A DNA stretch of 64,000 nt, taken from Pseudomonas ekonensis. GTDB taxonomy: Bacteria; Pseudomonadota; Gammaproteobacteria; Pseudomonadales; Pseudomonadaceae. Shown here piece after piece: positions 1 to 7,880 of the stretch (position 1 is its first letter; every line of letters starts with the position of its first letter). Under the pieces are notes generated by a model, which worked only from the letters and a program-made list of their open reading frames with translations, had not been told where the DNA came from and searched no databases. A program made the translations under genes and the position numbers. The stretch covers positions 1,440,001-1,504,000 of the forward strand of contig NZ_JAHSTS010000001.1 of NCBI RefSeq assembly GCF_019145435.1, in the 5' to 3' direction.

Positions 1-1196
1 GCCTGCATCGGGCCCATGCCCATGGCCGAATGATCCATGCCGGCCATGTCGTCCATGCTCATGCTGCCGTGGTCCATGCCGCCCATGCCCATGTCGTCCA
101 TGGTCACCAGCGGCCGCGGATCCAGCGCCGGCACCGCCGCCGTCAGGCCGGCGTGGGTGGCGAGGGTGCCGCGGGCGTAGCCGGTGCGGTCCATGGCTTG
201 GGCGAACAGGGTGTAGGCCTCGGCGACGGGCTCGACGATGACGTCGTAGGTTTCCGCCACGGCGATGCGCAGCTCATCCACCGTGACCGGTTTGACGTGC
301 AGCCCGTCGGCGGCGACCACGGTCATCTTCAGCCCCGGGATGCGCACGTCGAAGTAGGTCATGGCCGAGCCGTTGATCAGGCGCAGGCGCAGCTTCTCGC
401 CGGGGCGGAACAGGCCGGTCCAGTTGACGTCGGGCGCCTGGCCGTTCATCAGGAAGGTGTAGGTGGCGCCGCTGACGTCGGCGATGTCGGTGGGGTTCAT
501 GTTCATCTGCGCCCACATCGTGCGGTCGGCGACGGTGGCGCCCCAGCCCTTGTCGCTGACGTCGTGGATGAAGTCGGCGACGGTGCGCTTGTGGAAGTTG
601 TAGTAGTCGGACTGCTTCTTCAGGGTCTTCATCAGGCTGTCCGGGTCTTCGTCGGTCCAGTCGCTGAGCATCACCACGAAGTCGCGGTCGTAGCGGAACG
701 GCTCCGGTTCCTTGGCGTCGATGATCAGCGGGCCGTAGACGCCGGACTGTTCCTGGAACCCGGAATGGCTGTGGTACCAGTAGGTGCCGTTCTGCCGCAC
801 CTTGAACCGGTAGACGTACACGCCGCCGGGCTCGATGCCGTGAAAGCTCAGCCCCGGCACGCCGTCCATGTCGGCCGGCAGCAGGATGCCGTGCCAGTGG
901 ATCGAGGTGCTGTCCTTGAGCCGGTTGCGCACGCGCAGCGTCACGGTGTCGCCTTCGCGCCAGCGCAGCAGCGGGCCGGGCAGGCCGCCGTTGATGGTCA
1001 TGGCGGTGCGGGGAGAACCGGTGAAATTGACCGGGGTCTCGCCGATGAACAAATCGAATTCGCTGCCGCTCAAGGCGTTGGGCAGGCCCGCGTCGCCCAG
1101 CGCCCAGACCGGCGTGCGCCACAGCCCGAGGCCGCCGAGCAGCCCGCCGGCGGCCAGTCCCTTTACGAAAGTGCGTCTGGAGGTGTTGGAATGCAT
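1..1196 (-). CDS. copA: Copper resistance protein A (CopA/PcoA multicopper oxidase), 3' end outside window
   Basis: Periplasmic multicopper oxidase that probably oxidises Cu(I) and/or binds copper. The start at 1196 is chosen because the protein opens with a twin-arginine signal (SRRTFVK, residues 6-12) and a hydrophobic stretch. Type-3 copper ligand motifs are visible: HWHG (H100, H102) and YHSH (H142, H144). The last part inside the window is a Met/His-rich MxxMDHxxM segment (around residues 370-398), typical of CopA copper-binding repeats. About 398 residues are present; family members are usually about 570-650, so the C-terminal cupredoxin domain with the remaining ligands lies to the left of base 1. 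A Cop-box-like palindrome sits 95 bp upstream. copB would be expected next, outside the window. Confidence 0.93.
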   Translation of the reverse strand, partial: MHSNTSRRTFVKGLAAGGLLGGLGLWRTPVWALGDAGLPNALSGSEFDLFIGETPVNFTGSPRTAMTINGGLPGPLLRWREGDTVTLRVRNRLKDSTSIHWHGILLPADMDGVPGLSFHGIEPGGVYVYRFKVRQNGTYWYHSHSGFQEQSGVYGPLIIDAKEPEPFRYDRDFVVMLSDWTDEDPDSLMKTLKKQSDYYNFHKRTVADFIHDVSDKGWGATVADRTMWAQMNMNPTDIADVSGATYTFLMNGQAPDVNWTGLFRPGEKLRLRLINGSAMTYFDVRIPGLKMTVVAADGLHVKPVTVDELRIAVAETYDVIVEPVAEAYTLFAQAMDRTGYARGTLATHAGLTAAVPALDPRPLVTMDDMGMGGMDHGSMSMDDMAGMDHSAMGMGPMQ

Positions 1197-1290
1197 GCCC
1201 TGAATATCCCCGTCGAGCCGTCTGGTCCGGCAATGACGGGGAGGCTAGCGGCCGGCAGCTTTCAGTTGGCTGAGGGGCGGATTACAGTTT

Positions 1291-1304
1291 TGACAGGTTG
1301 TCAT
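1291..1304 (-). promoter_or_regulatory. Cop-box-like palindrome (CopR/CusR-type) upstream of copA
   Basis: TGACAGGTTGTCAT contains the perfect inverted repeat TGACA-N3-TGTCA. It resembles the cop box recognised by CopR/CusR copper response regulators (TGACA-N2-TTGTNAT form). Read on the copA strand it is followed five bases later by TGTAAT, a possible -10, so it would overlap the -35 region. This is inference from pattern only. Confidence 0.6.
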
Positions 1305-1410
1305 GACCACGGCATTGGCGGTTTTGCGGATTGCCTCTAGGCTTGCGCTTGTGTCGGTTGCCCGATGTTCTGCGGGCAGTCTCCGTTGCCTCTTGAAGAA
1401 GGAGCCAAGG

Positions 1411-2103
1411 ATGGTCGATCCCTACATCGAGTTGGGCCTTGCGGCAATCCAGTACACCCGGAGCCAGGGAATACTGGCGTCCAACCGCGAGCATGACCGG
1501 CGGCTCAACCATGATCTGGATGCGGCGGTGACCGCAGCCTCCATGGAGTATCTGCGGTTGCACAGTGAGGAGGGGGACCGCGTGATCGAAGAGTACCGGC
1601 GCAACAACAACCGGGGGCCGACGGAAGTCTCATGGCAAAACGAGATGAAGCTGAAGGCCCGGGCCGCCGTTTCCCTGGGGGCCGGCAACTGTGAGTCCCA
1701 GAGCGCAGTCGCTTTCGGCTACCTTGCAGCCTTGCCGAATCACCCGAAGCTGGAAATGATGAGCGTGGACGGCAGGGCGTTGCCTGACCCGTTCGTTGTC
1801 AGGGACTGGCCGGTGTTGAACCAGGCCACAGACCGCTATGAGCTTGAGCAGCAGATCCATACCCCCACAGGCTATGTGCCGTACGAAGGGCCGGATCATG
1901 TCTTCGTGGTCATCAACCGGGTGGCGGGGCAAATCACCAACCCGGACACGTGGAACCACAATGCGGTTGTCTGCGATCCTTGGGCCAAGCGCTGTTACCG
2001 AGCGAACCGCCTGCAACTGGAAATGCAGTTGATCGGGCGGGTGACGGGCGGCATCACCCGCTTCACCCAAATGCACGAGCTGGCGGCCGGGGCTGCGTGG
2101 TAG
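1411..2103 (+). CDS. Putative C-H-D triad cysteine hydrolase (effector/toxin-like), function unknown
   Basis: A 230-residue protein with no signal peptide or membrane segment. The start at 1411 is favoured by AAGGAG at 1399-1404. It carries the hallmarks of a papain/transglutaminase-fold cysteine enzyme: GNCESQ with Cys94 at the head of a helix, DHVFVVI with His163 at the start of a strand, and CDPW with Asp189. This order and context resemble the catalytic C-H-D of secreted bacterial deamidases/proteases (SseI/PMT-like and other effector toxins). I do not recognise the specific family and no substrate can be inferred. By eye it is somewhat less GC-rich than its neighbours. It stands alone, without an adjacent chaperone, immunity or secretion gene, so effector status is unproven. 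Confidence 0.72.
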   Translation: MVDPYIELGLAAIQYTRSQGILASNREHDRRLNHDLDAAVTAASMEYLRLHSEEGDRVIEEYRRNNNRGPTEVSWQNEMKLKARAAVSLGAGNCESQSAVAFGYLAALPNHPKLEMMSVDGRALPDPFVVRDWPVLNQATDRYELEQQIHTPTGYVPYEGPDHVFVVINRVAGQITNPDTWNHNAVVCDPWAKRCYRANRLQLEMQLIGRVTGGITRFTQMHELAAGAAW

Positions 2104-2128
2104 AGGTTCGCCGGGCCGCCGCAGGTGC

Positions 2129-2611
2129 TTACAGTCCGAGCCCTTCCTGAACCACCAGCAGCAGGTTGTTCTCCGTCAGGGCGATGGCGTCCAACTGCTG
2201 TCCGGTTTCGAGGGTCTGCAGCCACCAATGGCTTTCGCCGTGTTCATCGACGGTGCGCAGCAACGAGGTCTCCTTGCCCGGCAGGTTGATCTGCACGCGG
2301 CCGGCGCCGTCTTCGGTGAACCGCGCGATCGGGTCGAACGTCAGGCTGTGCTGGTTGGCTTCGATCACCAGTTGGTCGATGGCGTAGTCGTGGGTTTCGC
2401 CGTCGGGCGAACTTTCGCAGACGTGGGTGGGGTTGCGCCGGACCTTCAGGCCGACTTCAGCCACCGGTTGCAGCCAGCCTTCGATGCGGTGGTAAAGGGC
2501 GTAGACTTGCGCGGGCCAGCAGTCGATCTCGAGTTCGGCGCAGGTGATTTCGTCTGCATGGGTGTGCCGGGTCTGTTTGAGTTTCGCGGCCAGTTCGTCT
2601 GCTTTACTCAT
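2129..2611 (-). CDS. Conserved hypothetical protein, 160 aa
   Basis: A soluble 160-residue protein with no signal peptide or membrane segment. The start at 2611 has AGGGAA a few bases upstream. The sequence is acidic and rich in beta-type stretches (FTEDGAGRVQINLPG, HWWLQTLETGQQL) and no catalytic motif is evident. Only 25 bp separate its stop from the convergent cysteine-hydrolase gene, with no terminator visible between them. Function not recognised. Confidence 0.75.
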   Translation of the reverse strand: MSKADELAAKLKQTRHTHADEITCAELEIDCWPAQVYALYHRIEGWLQPVAEVGLKVRRNPTHVCESSPDGETHDYAIDQLVIEANQHSLTFDPIARFTEDGAGRVQINLPGKETSLLRTVDEHGESHWWLQTLETGQQLDAIALTENNLLLVVQEGLGL

Positions 2612-2776
2612 GTCGGTTCCCTGTGGTGATGTCAGCTCGATCGTAGTCCTTTCAAAGTAATGCACGTTTTGCCCTGCGTCATGCGCTTGCAACACAAGCG
2701 TGACCCAATCGTCTCCTGGCCCGAACCGGGTCAGCTCACCAAAACCACGGACGCAGACGTCCCAAGGAGCGGGAAC

Positions 2777-3445
2777 ATGAAAAAGCTTTTTACAATTGTG
2801 GCGCTGATCGCGCTGACGGCCGGCGGCATGCAGACGGCTGCGGCGCGTCAGAGCCATGCCAGCAAGCAGGCGGCCACGGAGTCGGTGGCGGGGGTGTTCG
2901 ACTACTACCTGCTGACGCTGTCGTGGTCGCCGACCTTCTGTCTGACCCACAAGGATGACGTGCAGTGTTCCGGCAAGGGCTACGGCTTCGTCCTGCATGG
3001 CTTGTGGCCGCAGTACGCCGGGGGCGGCTGGCCGGAGTCCTGCCCGCCGGTGACGACGCTGTCGGCGGCGGAAACCGCCAAGGGCCTGACCCTGTTCCCG
3101 ACGCCCAAGCTGCTCAACCACGAATGGGCCAAGCACGGCACCTGCAGCGGCCTCGGCGCGATGGGTTACCTGGATGCGGCGGACAAGGCCGTGGCCGCCG
3201 TGAAAATTCCTGAAGAGCTGCAGCCGTTCAGCAAGTCGTACTATTTCGAGGCGCAGGAGATCGCAGACCTGTTCCGCAAGAGCAACCCGGGCATCCCGTC
3301 GAACGGCATCGCCGTGATCTGCAGCGGCCCTGAACTGTCGGAAGTGCGCGTGTGCATGGGCAAGGACCTGCAGTTCGGCGCCTGCGGCAAGGGCGTGAAG
3401 ACCCAGTGCCGTTCCGGTGACATCCGCGTGCCGCCGTCCCGCTGA
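2777..3445 (+). CDS. Ribonuclease T2 family protein (RNase I-like), periplasmic
   Basis: Broad-specificity endoribonuclease of the T2 family, expected to degrade RNA in the periplasm. It is 222 residues with an N-terminal signal peptide (MKKLFTIVALIALTAGG..., cleavage near residue 23). Both conserved active-site segments are present: CAS I HGLWPQ (His74) and CAS II HEWAKHGTC (His115, Glu116, His120). Paired cysteines in both regions fit the family disulfides. The start at 2777 has AAGGAG at 2764-2769. It is a monocistronic unit divergent from the hypothetical gene at 2129-2611. The length fits bacterial members of the family. Confidence 0.93.
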   Translation: MKKLFTIVALIALTAGGMQTAAARQSHASKQAATESVAGVFDYYLLTLSWSPTFCLTHKDDVQCSGKGYGFVLHGLWPQYAGGGWPESCPPVTTLSAAETAKGLTLFPTPKLLNHEWAKHGTCSGLGAMGYLDAADKAVAAVKIPEELQPFSKSYYFEAQEIADLFRKSNPGIPSNGIAVICSGPELSEVRVCMGKDLQFGACGKGVKTQCRSGDIRVPPSR

Positions 3446-3470
3446 TCCAGGGCGCCAGACAGACCGCATC

Positions 3471-3545
3471 GCCCGCAGGCTGGCTCCCGCAACAGATTGC
3501 GCAATCACCGCAGTTCCCGTGGGAGCGGGCTTGCCCGCGATGACG
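3471..3545. repeat. REP/REPIN-type inverted palindromes
   Basis: The segment CGCAGGCTGGCTCCCGC and, about 35 bp on, GTGGGAGCGGGCTTGCCCGCGATG are imperfectly inverted copies of the Pseudomonas REP core (GGGAGC..GGCTTGCC..GCGATG). It lies in the 285-bp gap between the RNase T2 gene and the diguanylate cyclase gene. Confidence 0.7.
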
Positions 3546-3730
3546 TCAGCCCATCCAGCACCGATGCGTCAGACATTCCACCACCGCAGGCAGGTCGGTT
3601 CCTACAGTTCTCTTCGCTCCACAGCCCAAGAAAAATAAATTGACGCGCAACGGTTATCCAAAACCGTTATGTGCCGATATCCATCGGGCCGGGATTGTGC
3701 CGGTAGCACCCGGTTGCCCCTTACAATCGG

Positions 3731-5371
3731 GTGGACTACGCTCACGGAAACCAAGGGTTTCGGGCCCGCGCCCTTGCAGTACCTGCCCAGGACACGTTTT
3801 TGCCAATCCCAATCCACGACCCGCACCAGCCGCCCGGCGGCACGTTGAAACGCCTGCCGCTGCGCAAAGCGGCGGCGCTGTTCATCGTCGCGGTGTGCCT
3901 GTGCCTGTTCGGTCTGCTGTACCTGCAACTGGAGCAGTCGCGGCGCCAGGACCTGGCGATTGCGCAGATGGCTTCGGCCAACCTGACACGGGCGATGGCC
4001 CAGCAGGCCGAAGACACCTTCCAGGCGGCGGACCTGGTGCTCACCAGCCTGGTGGACTGGATCCAGGATGACGGCTACGGCGCAGCCCAGCGGCCGAGGC
4101 TGCAAAGGACCCTCGCCCGGCGGGTGCAGCAACTGGAGCAGTTGCACGGCCTGTTCCTGTTCGACCGCCAGGGCCAGTGGGTCATCACCTCGTTTCCCGA
4201 CTTGCCCCGGGGCAATGGCGTGGCGGACCGCGAGTACTTCAAGTTTCACCAGCAGAACGAGTCGACGGTGGCGCACATCGGCCCGGCGATCCGCAGCCGG
4301 GAGAACGGCGAATGGATCATCCCGATCTCCAAGCGGGTGAACGACCGGCTCGGCAACTTCCAGGGCGTGCTGCTGGCCGGGATCAAGATGTCGTACTTCG
4401 ACAGCTTCTTCAAAAGCTTCAGCCTCGACGACAACGGCACCATGTTCCTCGGCCTGACCGACGGTACCTTGCTTGCCCGCCGGCCCTTCGACGATGCATT
4501 GATCGGCACGTCGCTGGCCCAGGGCGAAATCTATCAGCGGCTGCTGCCCAACGCGCCGGCGGGCACCGCGATGATCGATTCGGTGATCGACGGCGTGACG
4601 CGGCTGTATGGCTACCGGCAGTTGCAGTCCTTTCCGCTGGTGGTCGCGGCGTCGTCCTCCCGGGACACGATCCTGGAGGGCTGGCACGCCCGGGCCTTTC
4701 AGTCCAGCGTGATCGTGGCGCTGGTGATGCTCGGCGTCGGCCTGTTCGGCTGGGTATTCATCCATCAGGTGCGCGACGGCGAGCGGATCGAGAAGAACCT
4801 GCGCAAGGCCCAGCGCGCGCTGGAGCAGATCGCCACCCATGACAGCCTGACCGGGCTGGCCAACCGGCGCCTGTTCGAGCAATCGTTGGCGGTGGAGTTC
4901 GCCCGGGGGGCGCGACAGTCGAGCCCGGTGAGCCTGATCATGCTCGATATCGACTTCTTCAAGCGTTACAACGATGCCTATGGCCATGTGGCGGGCGATC
5001 ACTGCCTGGCGCAGGTCGCCCAGGCGGTGAAGGGCTGCTGCCAGCGCAAGTCCGACCTGGCGGTGCGCTACGGCGGCGAAGAATTCGCGGTGCTGCTGCC
5101 GGACACCGACATCAACGGGGCGCTGGCGATTGCCGGGCAGATCCGCCGCAGCGTCATGGACCGGAACATTTCCCACAGCGGTTCGCCCACCGGCTACGTG
5201 ACGGTGAGCCTGGGCTGCTATGCATTCATCCCCAATGGCCGGGACAGCATCGAAGCGTTCATCCAGCGCGCCGACGCAGCGCTGTACCAGGCCAAGAACG
5301 CCGGGCGCAACCGCGCGGCGGTGTTCTCCTACGACGGCGGCATCGGCGAGCTGATGCGCTCGGACCGCTGA
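3731..5371 (+). CDS. Membrane diguanylate cyclase with periplasmic Cache-type sensor domain
   Basis: Makes cyclic-di-GMP from two GTP. N-terminal transmembrane segment (AALFIVAVCLCLFGLLYL), then a periplasmic domain of about 250 residues resembling a double-Cache sensor (DRQGQWVITSFPDLP, ADREYFKFH, SKRVNDRLGNFQGVLLAGI), a second transmembrane segment (VIVALVMLGVGLFGWVFI), and a C-terminal GGDEF domain. The active-site motif is GGEEF (residues 448-452 counted from 3731). RKSD lies five residues before it and matches the RxxD inhibitory site, so product inhibition is likely. The start is uncertain: 3731 ATG is the longest, but TTG 3800 (in frame) would give a more usual short cytoplasmic N-terminus. 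No EAL domain is present. Confidence 0.9.
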   Translation: MDYAHGNQGFRARALAVPAQDTFLPIPIHDPHQPPGGTLKRLPLRKAAALFIVAVCLCLFGLLYLQLEQSRRQDLAIAQMASANLTRAMAQQAEDTFQAADLVLTSLVDWIQDDGYGAAQRPRLQRTLARRVQQLEQLHGLFLFDRQGQWVITSFPDLPRGNGVADREYFKFHQQNESTVAHIGPAIRSRENGEWIIPISKRVNDRLGNFQGVLLAGIKMSYFDSFFKSFSLDDNGTMFLGLTDGTLLARRPFDDALIGTSLAQGEIYQRLLPNAPAGTAMIDSVIDGVTRLYGYRQLQSFPLVVAASSSRDTILEGWHARAFQSSVIVALVMLGVGLFGWVFIHQVRDGERIEKNLRKAQRALEQIATHDSLTGLANRRLFEQSLAVEFARGARQSSPVSLIMLDIDFFKRYNDAYGHVAGDHCLAQVAQAVKGCCQRKSDLAVRYGGEEFAVLLPDTDINGALAIAGQIRRSVMDRNISHSGSPTGYVTVSLGCYAFIPNGRDSIEAFIQRADAALYQAKNAGRNRAAVFSYDGGIGELMRSDR

Positions 5372-5389
5372 TCGCTTGCAGGGGCCGGC

Positions 5390-5980
5390 TCAGTCGCCGA
5401 TGGCGTAGCCGGCCAGTCTCTTCTCAAGGTTCAGGCGCACCTGCGGCCATTCGTCGTCGATGATGCTGAAGCGCACCGAGTTGCGCTTGCGGCCGTCGGG
5501 CATGATCCGCTCATGGCGCACGATGCCTTCTTGCTGTGCGCCGAGGCGCAGGATGGCGTTGCGCGATTTCTGGTTGTTCTCATCGGTGGTGAACTGCACC
5601 CGCACGCAGCCGAGCACGTCGAAGGCGTGACGCAGCATCAGGTACTTGGCTTCGGTGTTGACGAAGGTCTTCTGCCAGCTCGCGGCGATCCAGCTGCTGC
5701 CGATCTCCAGCTTGCGGTTGAGCGGGTCGATCTTCCAGAAACGGGTCGAGCCGATCACCTGGCCGGTGGCCTTGAGCACGATCGCAAAGGGCATGACGGT
5801 GCCGGCGTCACGGCCGTCCAGGGCCTTCTTCAGGTAGCCGTCGACGGTGAGCGCCGAAGGCACCACGGTGACGGTCAGGTTCCACAGTTCGCCGTCGGCG
5901 GCGGCCTGGAGCAGGGCGTCGGCGTCGGCGTACTGGAGAGGGCGCAGGACGATGCCCCGGCCTTCCAGGGTGGTTTGCAT
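5390..5980 (-). CDS. GNAT family N-acetyltransferase (RimJ/RimL-like)
   Basis: A 196-residue acetyl-CoA-dependent N-acetyltransferase of the Acetyltransf_3/RimL type. It opens with GIVLRPLQYADADAL, the usual beta1-alpha1 of this subfamily. It continues with VIGSTRFWKIDPLNRKLEIG (central strands) and ends with NQKSRNAILRLGAQQEG, the family C-terminal N-x-x-S-x-x-A-x-x-x-x-G motif that contacts CoA. The start at 5980 (MQTTLEG) is preferred. An in-frame ATG at 6016 would add 12 residues with no homology-like character. Convergent with the diguanylate cyclase gene, 18 bp apart. Substrate unknown. Confidence 0.88.
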   Translation of the reverse strand: MQTTLEGRGIVLRPLQYADADALLQAAADGELWNLTVTVVPSALTVDGYLKKALDGRDAGTVMPFAIVLKATGQVIGSTRFWKIDPLNRKLEIGSSWIAASWQKTFVNTEAKYLMLRHAFDVLGCVRVQFTTDENNQKSRNAILRLGAQQEGIVRHERIMPDGRKRNSVRFSIIDDEWPQVRLNLEKRLAGYAIGD

Positions 5981-6179
5981 GGCGGGCGGCTCTCGGCGGT
6001 TCGGGCGGGCGACCATTACGCCGCACCGGGCAGGCCTTATGCAAGCGCAGAGGTGGGTCGGAGCCGGAAGGAGCGCCCGGAGCGATTGGCGAAATCAATT
6101 GTCGATTCCCGGTCGGGACCCCGTATACATGTCGGCCATCGGCGGAATGATCCGCGGCCCCATGCATAAGGACCCAGCA

Positions 6180-7007
6180 ATGACCGAGCCACGCCTGAGC
6201 GATTCGACACTGTATCTGCGGCGCCTGGGCTTCGAGGCGCCCCCGGCGCCGACCCTCGAGACCCTGCGCCAGCTGCAGTTGCGCCATACCGGCGCCTTTC
6301 CCTTCGAGAACCTGTCGACGATCGCCGGCCGACCGGTGCCGATCGACCTGGCGTCGGTGGAGCGCAAGGTCCTGCATGAAGGGCGCGGCGGCTACTGCTA
6401 CGAACTCAACAACCTGTTCCTGGCTTTGCTGCTGGAGCTGGGGTTCGACGCCCGCGGCATCAGCGGCCGGGTGGTGATGAACCAGCCCGAGGGCAGCTGG
6501 ACGGCGCGGACCCACCGCCTGAGCCTGGTGACCCTCGACGGCGTGCGCTACATCACGGACGTCGGCTTCGGCGGCATGGTGCCCACCGCGCCGCTGGCGC
6601 TCGACACCGAAGCGCAGCAGCGCACGCCCCACGAACCCTACCGCATCGAGGCGCAGGCCGACGGCTACATGCTGCAAGCTCATGTCGCCGGCGAGTGGCG
6701 GCCGATGTACCTGTTCGATCTGCAGCGTCAGGAAGACATCGATTACACCCTCGGCAACTGGTACGTCTCGACCCACCCCGAGTCGCCGTTCGCCCAGCGG
6801 CTCATGGTTGCGCGCACCGGGGACGGCTGGCGGCGCACGTTGAACAACGGCAGCTTCGCCATCCACCGCGTCGGTGCCCAGAGCGAGCGCCGCGAGGTGA
6901 CGGACGTCGATGAACTGATCGGGCTGCTGGAAGGCGAGTTCGGGCTGAGGGTGCCCATGCACGAGCAACTGCGCCCGGCGCTCGAAAGGCTGATCCGGCC
7001 GTCGTGA
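6180..7007 (+). CDS. nat: Arylamine N-acetyltransferase (NAT)
   Basis: Transfers acetyl from acetyl-CoA to arylamines, hydrazines or arylhydroxylamines in the cytoplasm. It is 275 residues, the usual bacterial NAT length. The transglutaminase-like catalytic triad is readable: Cys73 in RGGYCYELN, His112 in RTHRLSLV, Asp127 in TDVGFGG. The N-terminal FPFENLS motif is also conserved. The start at 6180 is preferred because AAGGA lies 9-13 bp upstream; an in-frame ATG at 6162 would overlap that ribosome binding site. Divergent from the GNAT gene. Confidence 0.94.
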   Translation: MTEPRLSDSTLYLRRLGFEAPPAPTLETLRQLQLRHTGAFPFENLSTIAGRPVPIDLASVERKVLHEGRGGYCYELNNLFLALLLELGFDARGISGRVVMNQPEGSWTARTHRLSLVTLDGVRYITDVGFGGMVPTAPLALDTEAQQRTPHEPYRIEAQADGYMLQAHVAGEWRPMYLFDLQRQEDIDYTLGNWYVSTHPESPFAQRLMVARTGDGWRRTLNNGSFAIHRVGAQSERREVTDVDELIGLLEGEFGLRVPMHEQLRPALERLIRPS

Positions 7008-7010
7008 GCC

Positions 7011-7337
7011 CTAGGGCTTGGCGTCCGGCTCCAGTACCCGGCGGATTTCGCCTGCGGCCGCCGCCAGCTTCTTCTCCAGGGCCTTGAGGTCGGCGGCGCT
7101 GATGCCCGGCTTCAGGCGCCCGCCGTCGCCGGCCTGGGCGGACGTGCCGCTGCCGTCGAGCAATGTGTGGCGCAGGGTGTTGTTGATCACCGTCTGGTAG
7201 CCGTAGCCCTCGCGCTCGGCCACTGCGCGGGCGGCGTCGATGACGGCGTCGTCGAGCATGATGGTGATGCGCGTCTTGCCTTTGGAGGCGGAGACGGATC
7301 CCCGTTTGGCGTTGCTGAAGTCGTATTCGTCTTTCAT
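7011..7337 (-). CDS. brnA: BrnA-type antitoxin
   Basis: Antitoxin of a type II BrnT/BrnA system; it binds the toxin and represses the operon. The 108-residue sequence contains the ribbon-helix-helix segment KTRITIMLDDAVIDAARAVA...GYQTVINNTLRHTL (around residues 21-58) preceded by the short conserved N-terminus. It is somewhat longer than usual: a Lys/Ala-rich C-terminal helix (ADLKALEKKLAAAAGEIRRV) extends past the DNA-binding part. It follows the toxin gene with 3 bp between them, the standard brnT-brnA order. Confidence 0.88.
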   Translation of the reverse strand: MKDEYDFSNAKRGSVSASKGKTRITIMLDDAVIDAARAVAEREGYGYQTVINNTLRHTLLDGSGTSAQAGDGGRLKPGISAADLKALEKKLAAAAGEIRRVLEPDAKP

Positions 7338-7340
7338 GGT

Positions 7341-7625
7341 TCAAGTCTCCCAAAAGTACTGGCGCCGCTCGCTCGGCGTAGCGGTGCGCGCAGAAATGAT
7401 TCGAACGACATTCGGTTCCCGGTAGCTGTAGGCGACCGCCAGCAGCCGGTCCTTGCCGTCGAGGCCGAGGGTGATCCAGCGTGGTTCGTCATGGTCGTTA
7501 TCCTCCAGCGTCAACACGCGTTCGTCGTAAAACACCGGTTCCGTCTCGGCAAGGCTGATGCCCTTGTGCTTGAGTTTGTTGGCGGCGTTCTTGGCTTTGT
7601 CGTATTGAATCTCGAATGAACTCAT
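7341..7625 (-). CDS. brnT: BrnT-type ribonuclease toxin
   Basis: A 94-residue RelE-fold ribonuclease toxin of the BrnT family. Family landmarks are visible: the N-terminal DKAKNAANKLKHKGISLAE segment, then VFYDERVLTLEDND, RWITLGLDG, RLLAVAYSYR and the C-terminal VVRIISARTATPSERRQYF block with the R-x-A-x-x-x-E-R-x-x-Y pattern that ends BrnT proteins. First gene of a two-gene operon with brnA. Upstream of the start (7626-7650) is an AT-rich stretch with TATATGTATATA that could contain the promoter and BrnA operator. Confidence 0.9.
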   Translation of the reverse strand: MSSFEIQYDKAKNAANKLKHKGISLAETEPVFYDERVLTLEDNDHDEPRWITLGLDGKDRLLAVAYSYREPNVVRIISARTATPSERRQYFWET

Positions 7626-7801
7626 TATGCATACTTTATATGTATATAGAGGTGCGCGGCGCAACCGCCGGTCGCCATGAACACTTCAGCCTAGAGGGAT
7701 AACGGAAGGGGCCCGGCTCGGATGTATTGCCGGATTTGTGGGGGATGAAAGCGCCGGGCCAGAAGGTCCGGTGGCTGCCGAACCACTTTGTGACCGACAA
7801 G

Positions 7802-7811
7802 TTGTATACAA
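7802..7811. promoter_or_regulatory. Palindromic operator TTGTATACAA upstream of the NCS2 permease
   Basis: A perfect 10-bp palindrome, TTGTATACAA, lies 69 bp before the permease start. The core resembles GntR-family operators (for example the TTGTATA-TACAA-like sites of HutC/FadR-type regulators). No regulator gene is adjacent. The site's role and the regulator are inferred. Confidence 0.45.
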
Positions 7812-7880
7812 GTCTATGGACATTTGTCCCGACTCTTGAATACAGTGTGCGCACAACAAAAACCAGGGAATCCCCCCACC

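Noticed and set aside
30..1340. A 436-residue plus-strand open frame over copA (His/Val/Gly-rich).
   Set aside because: Mirror image of the copA reading frame. The minus-strand frame has Tat signal and copper motifs; the plus-strand one does not.
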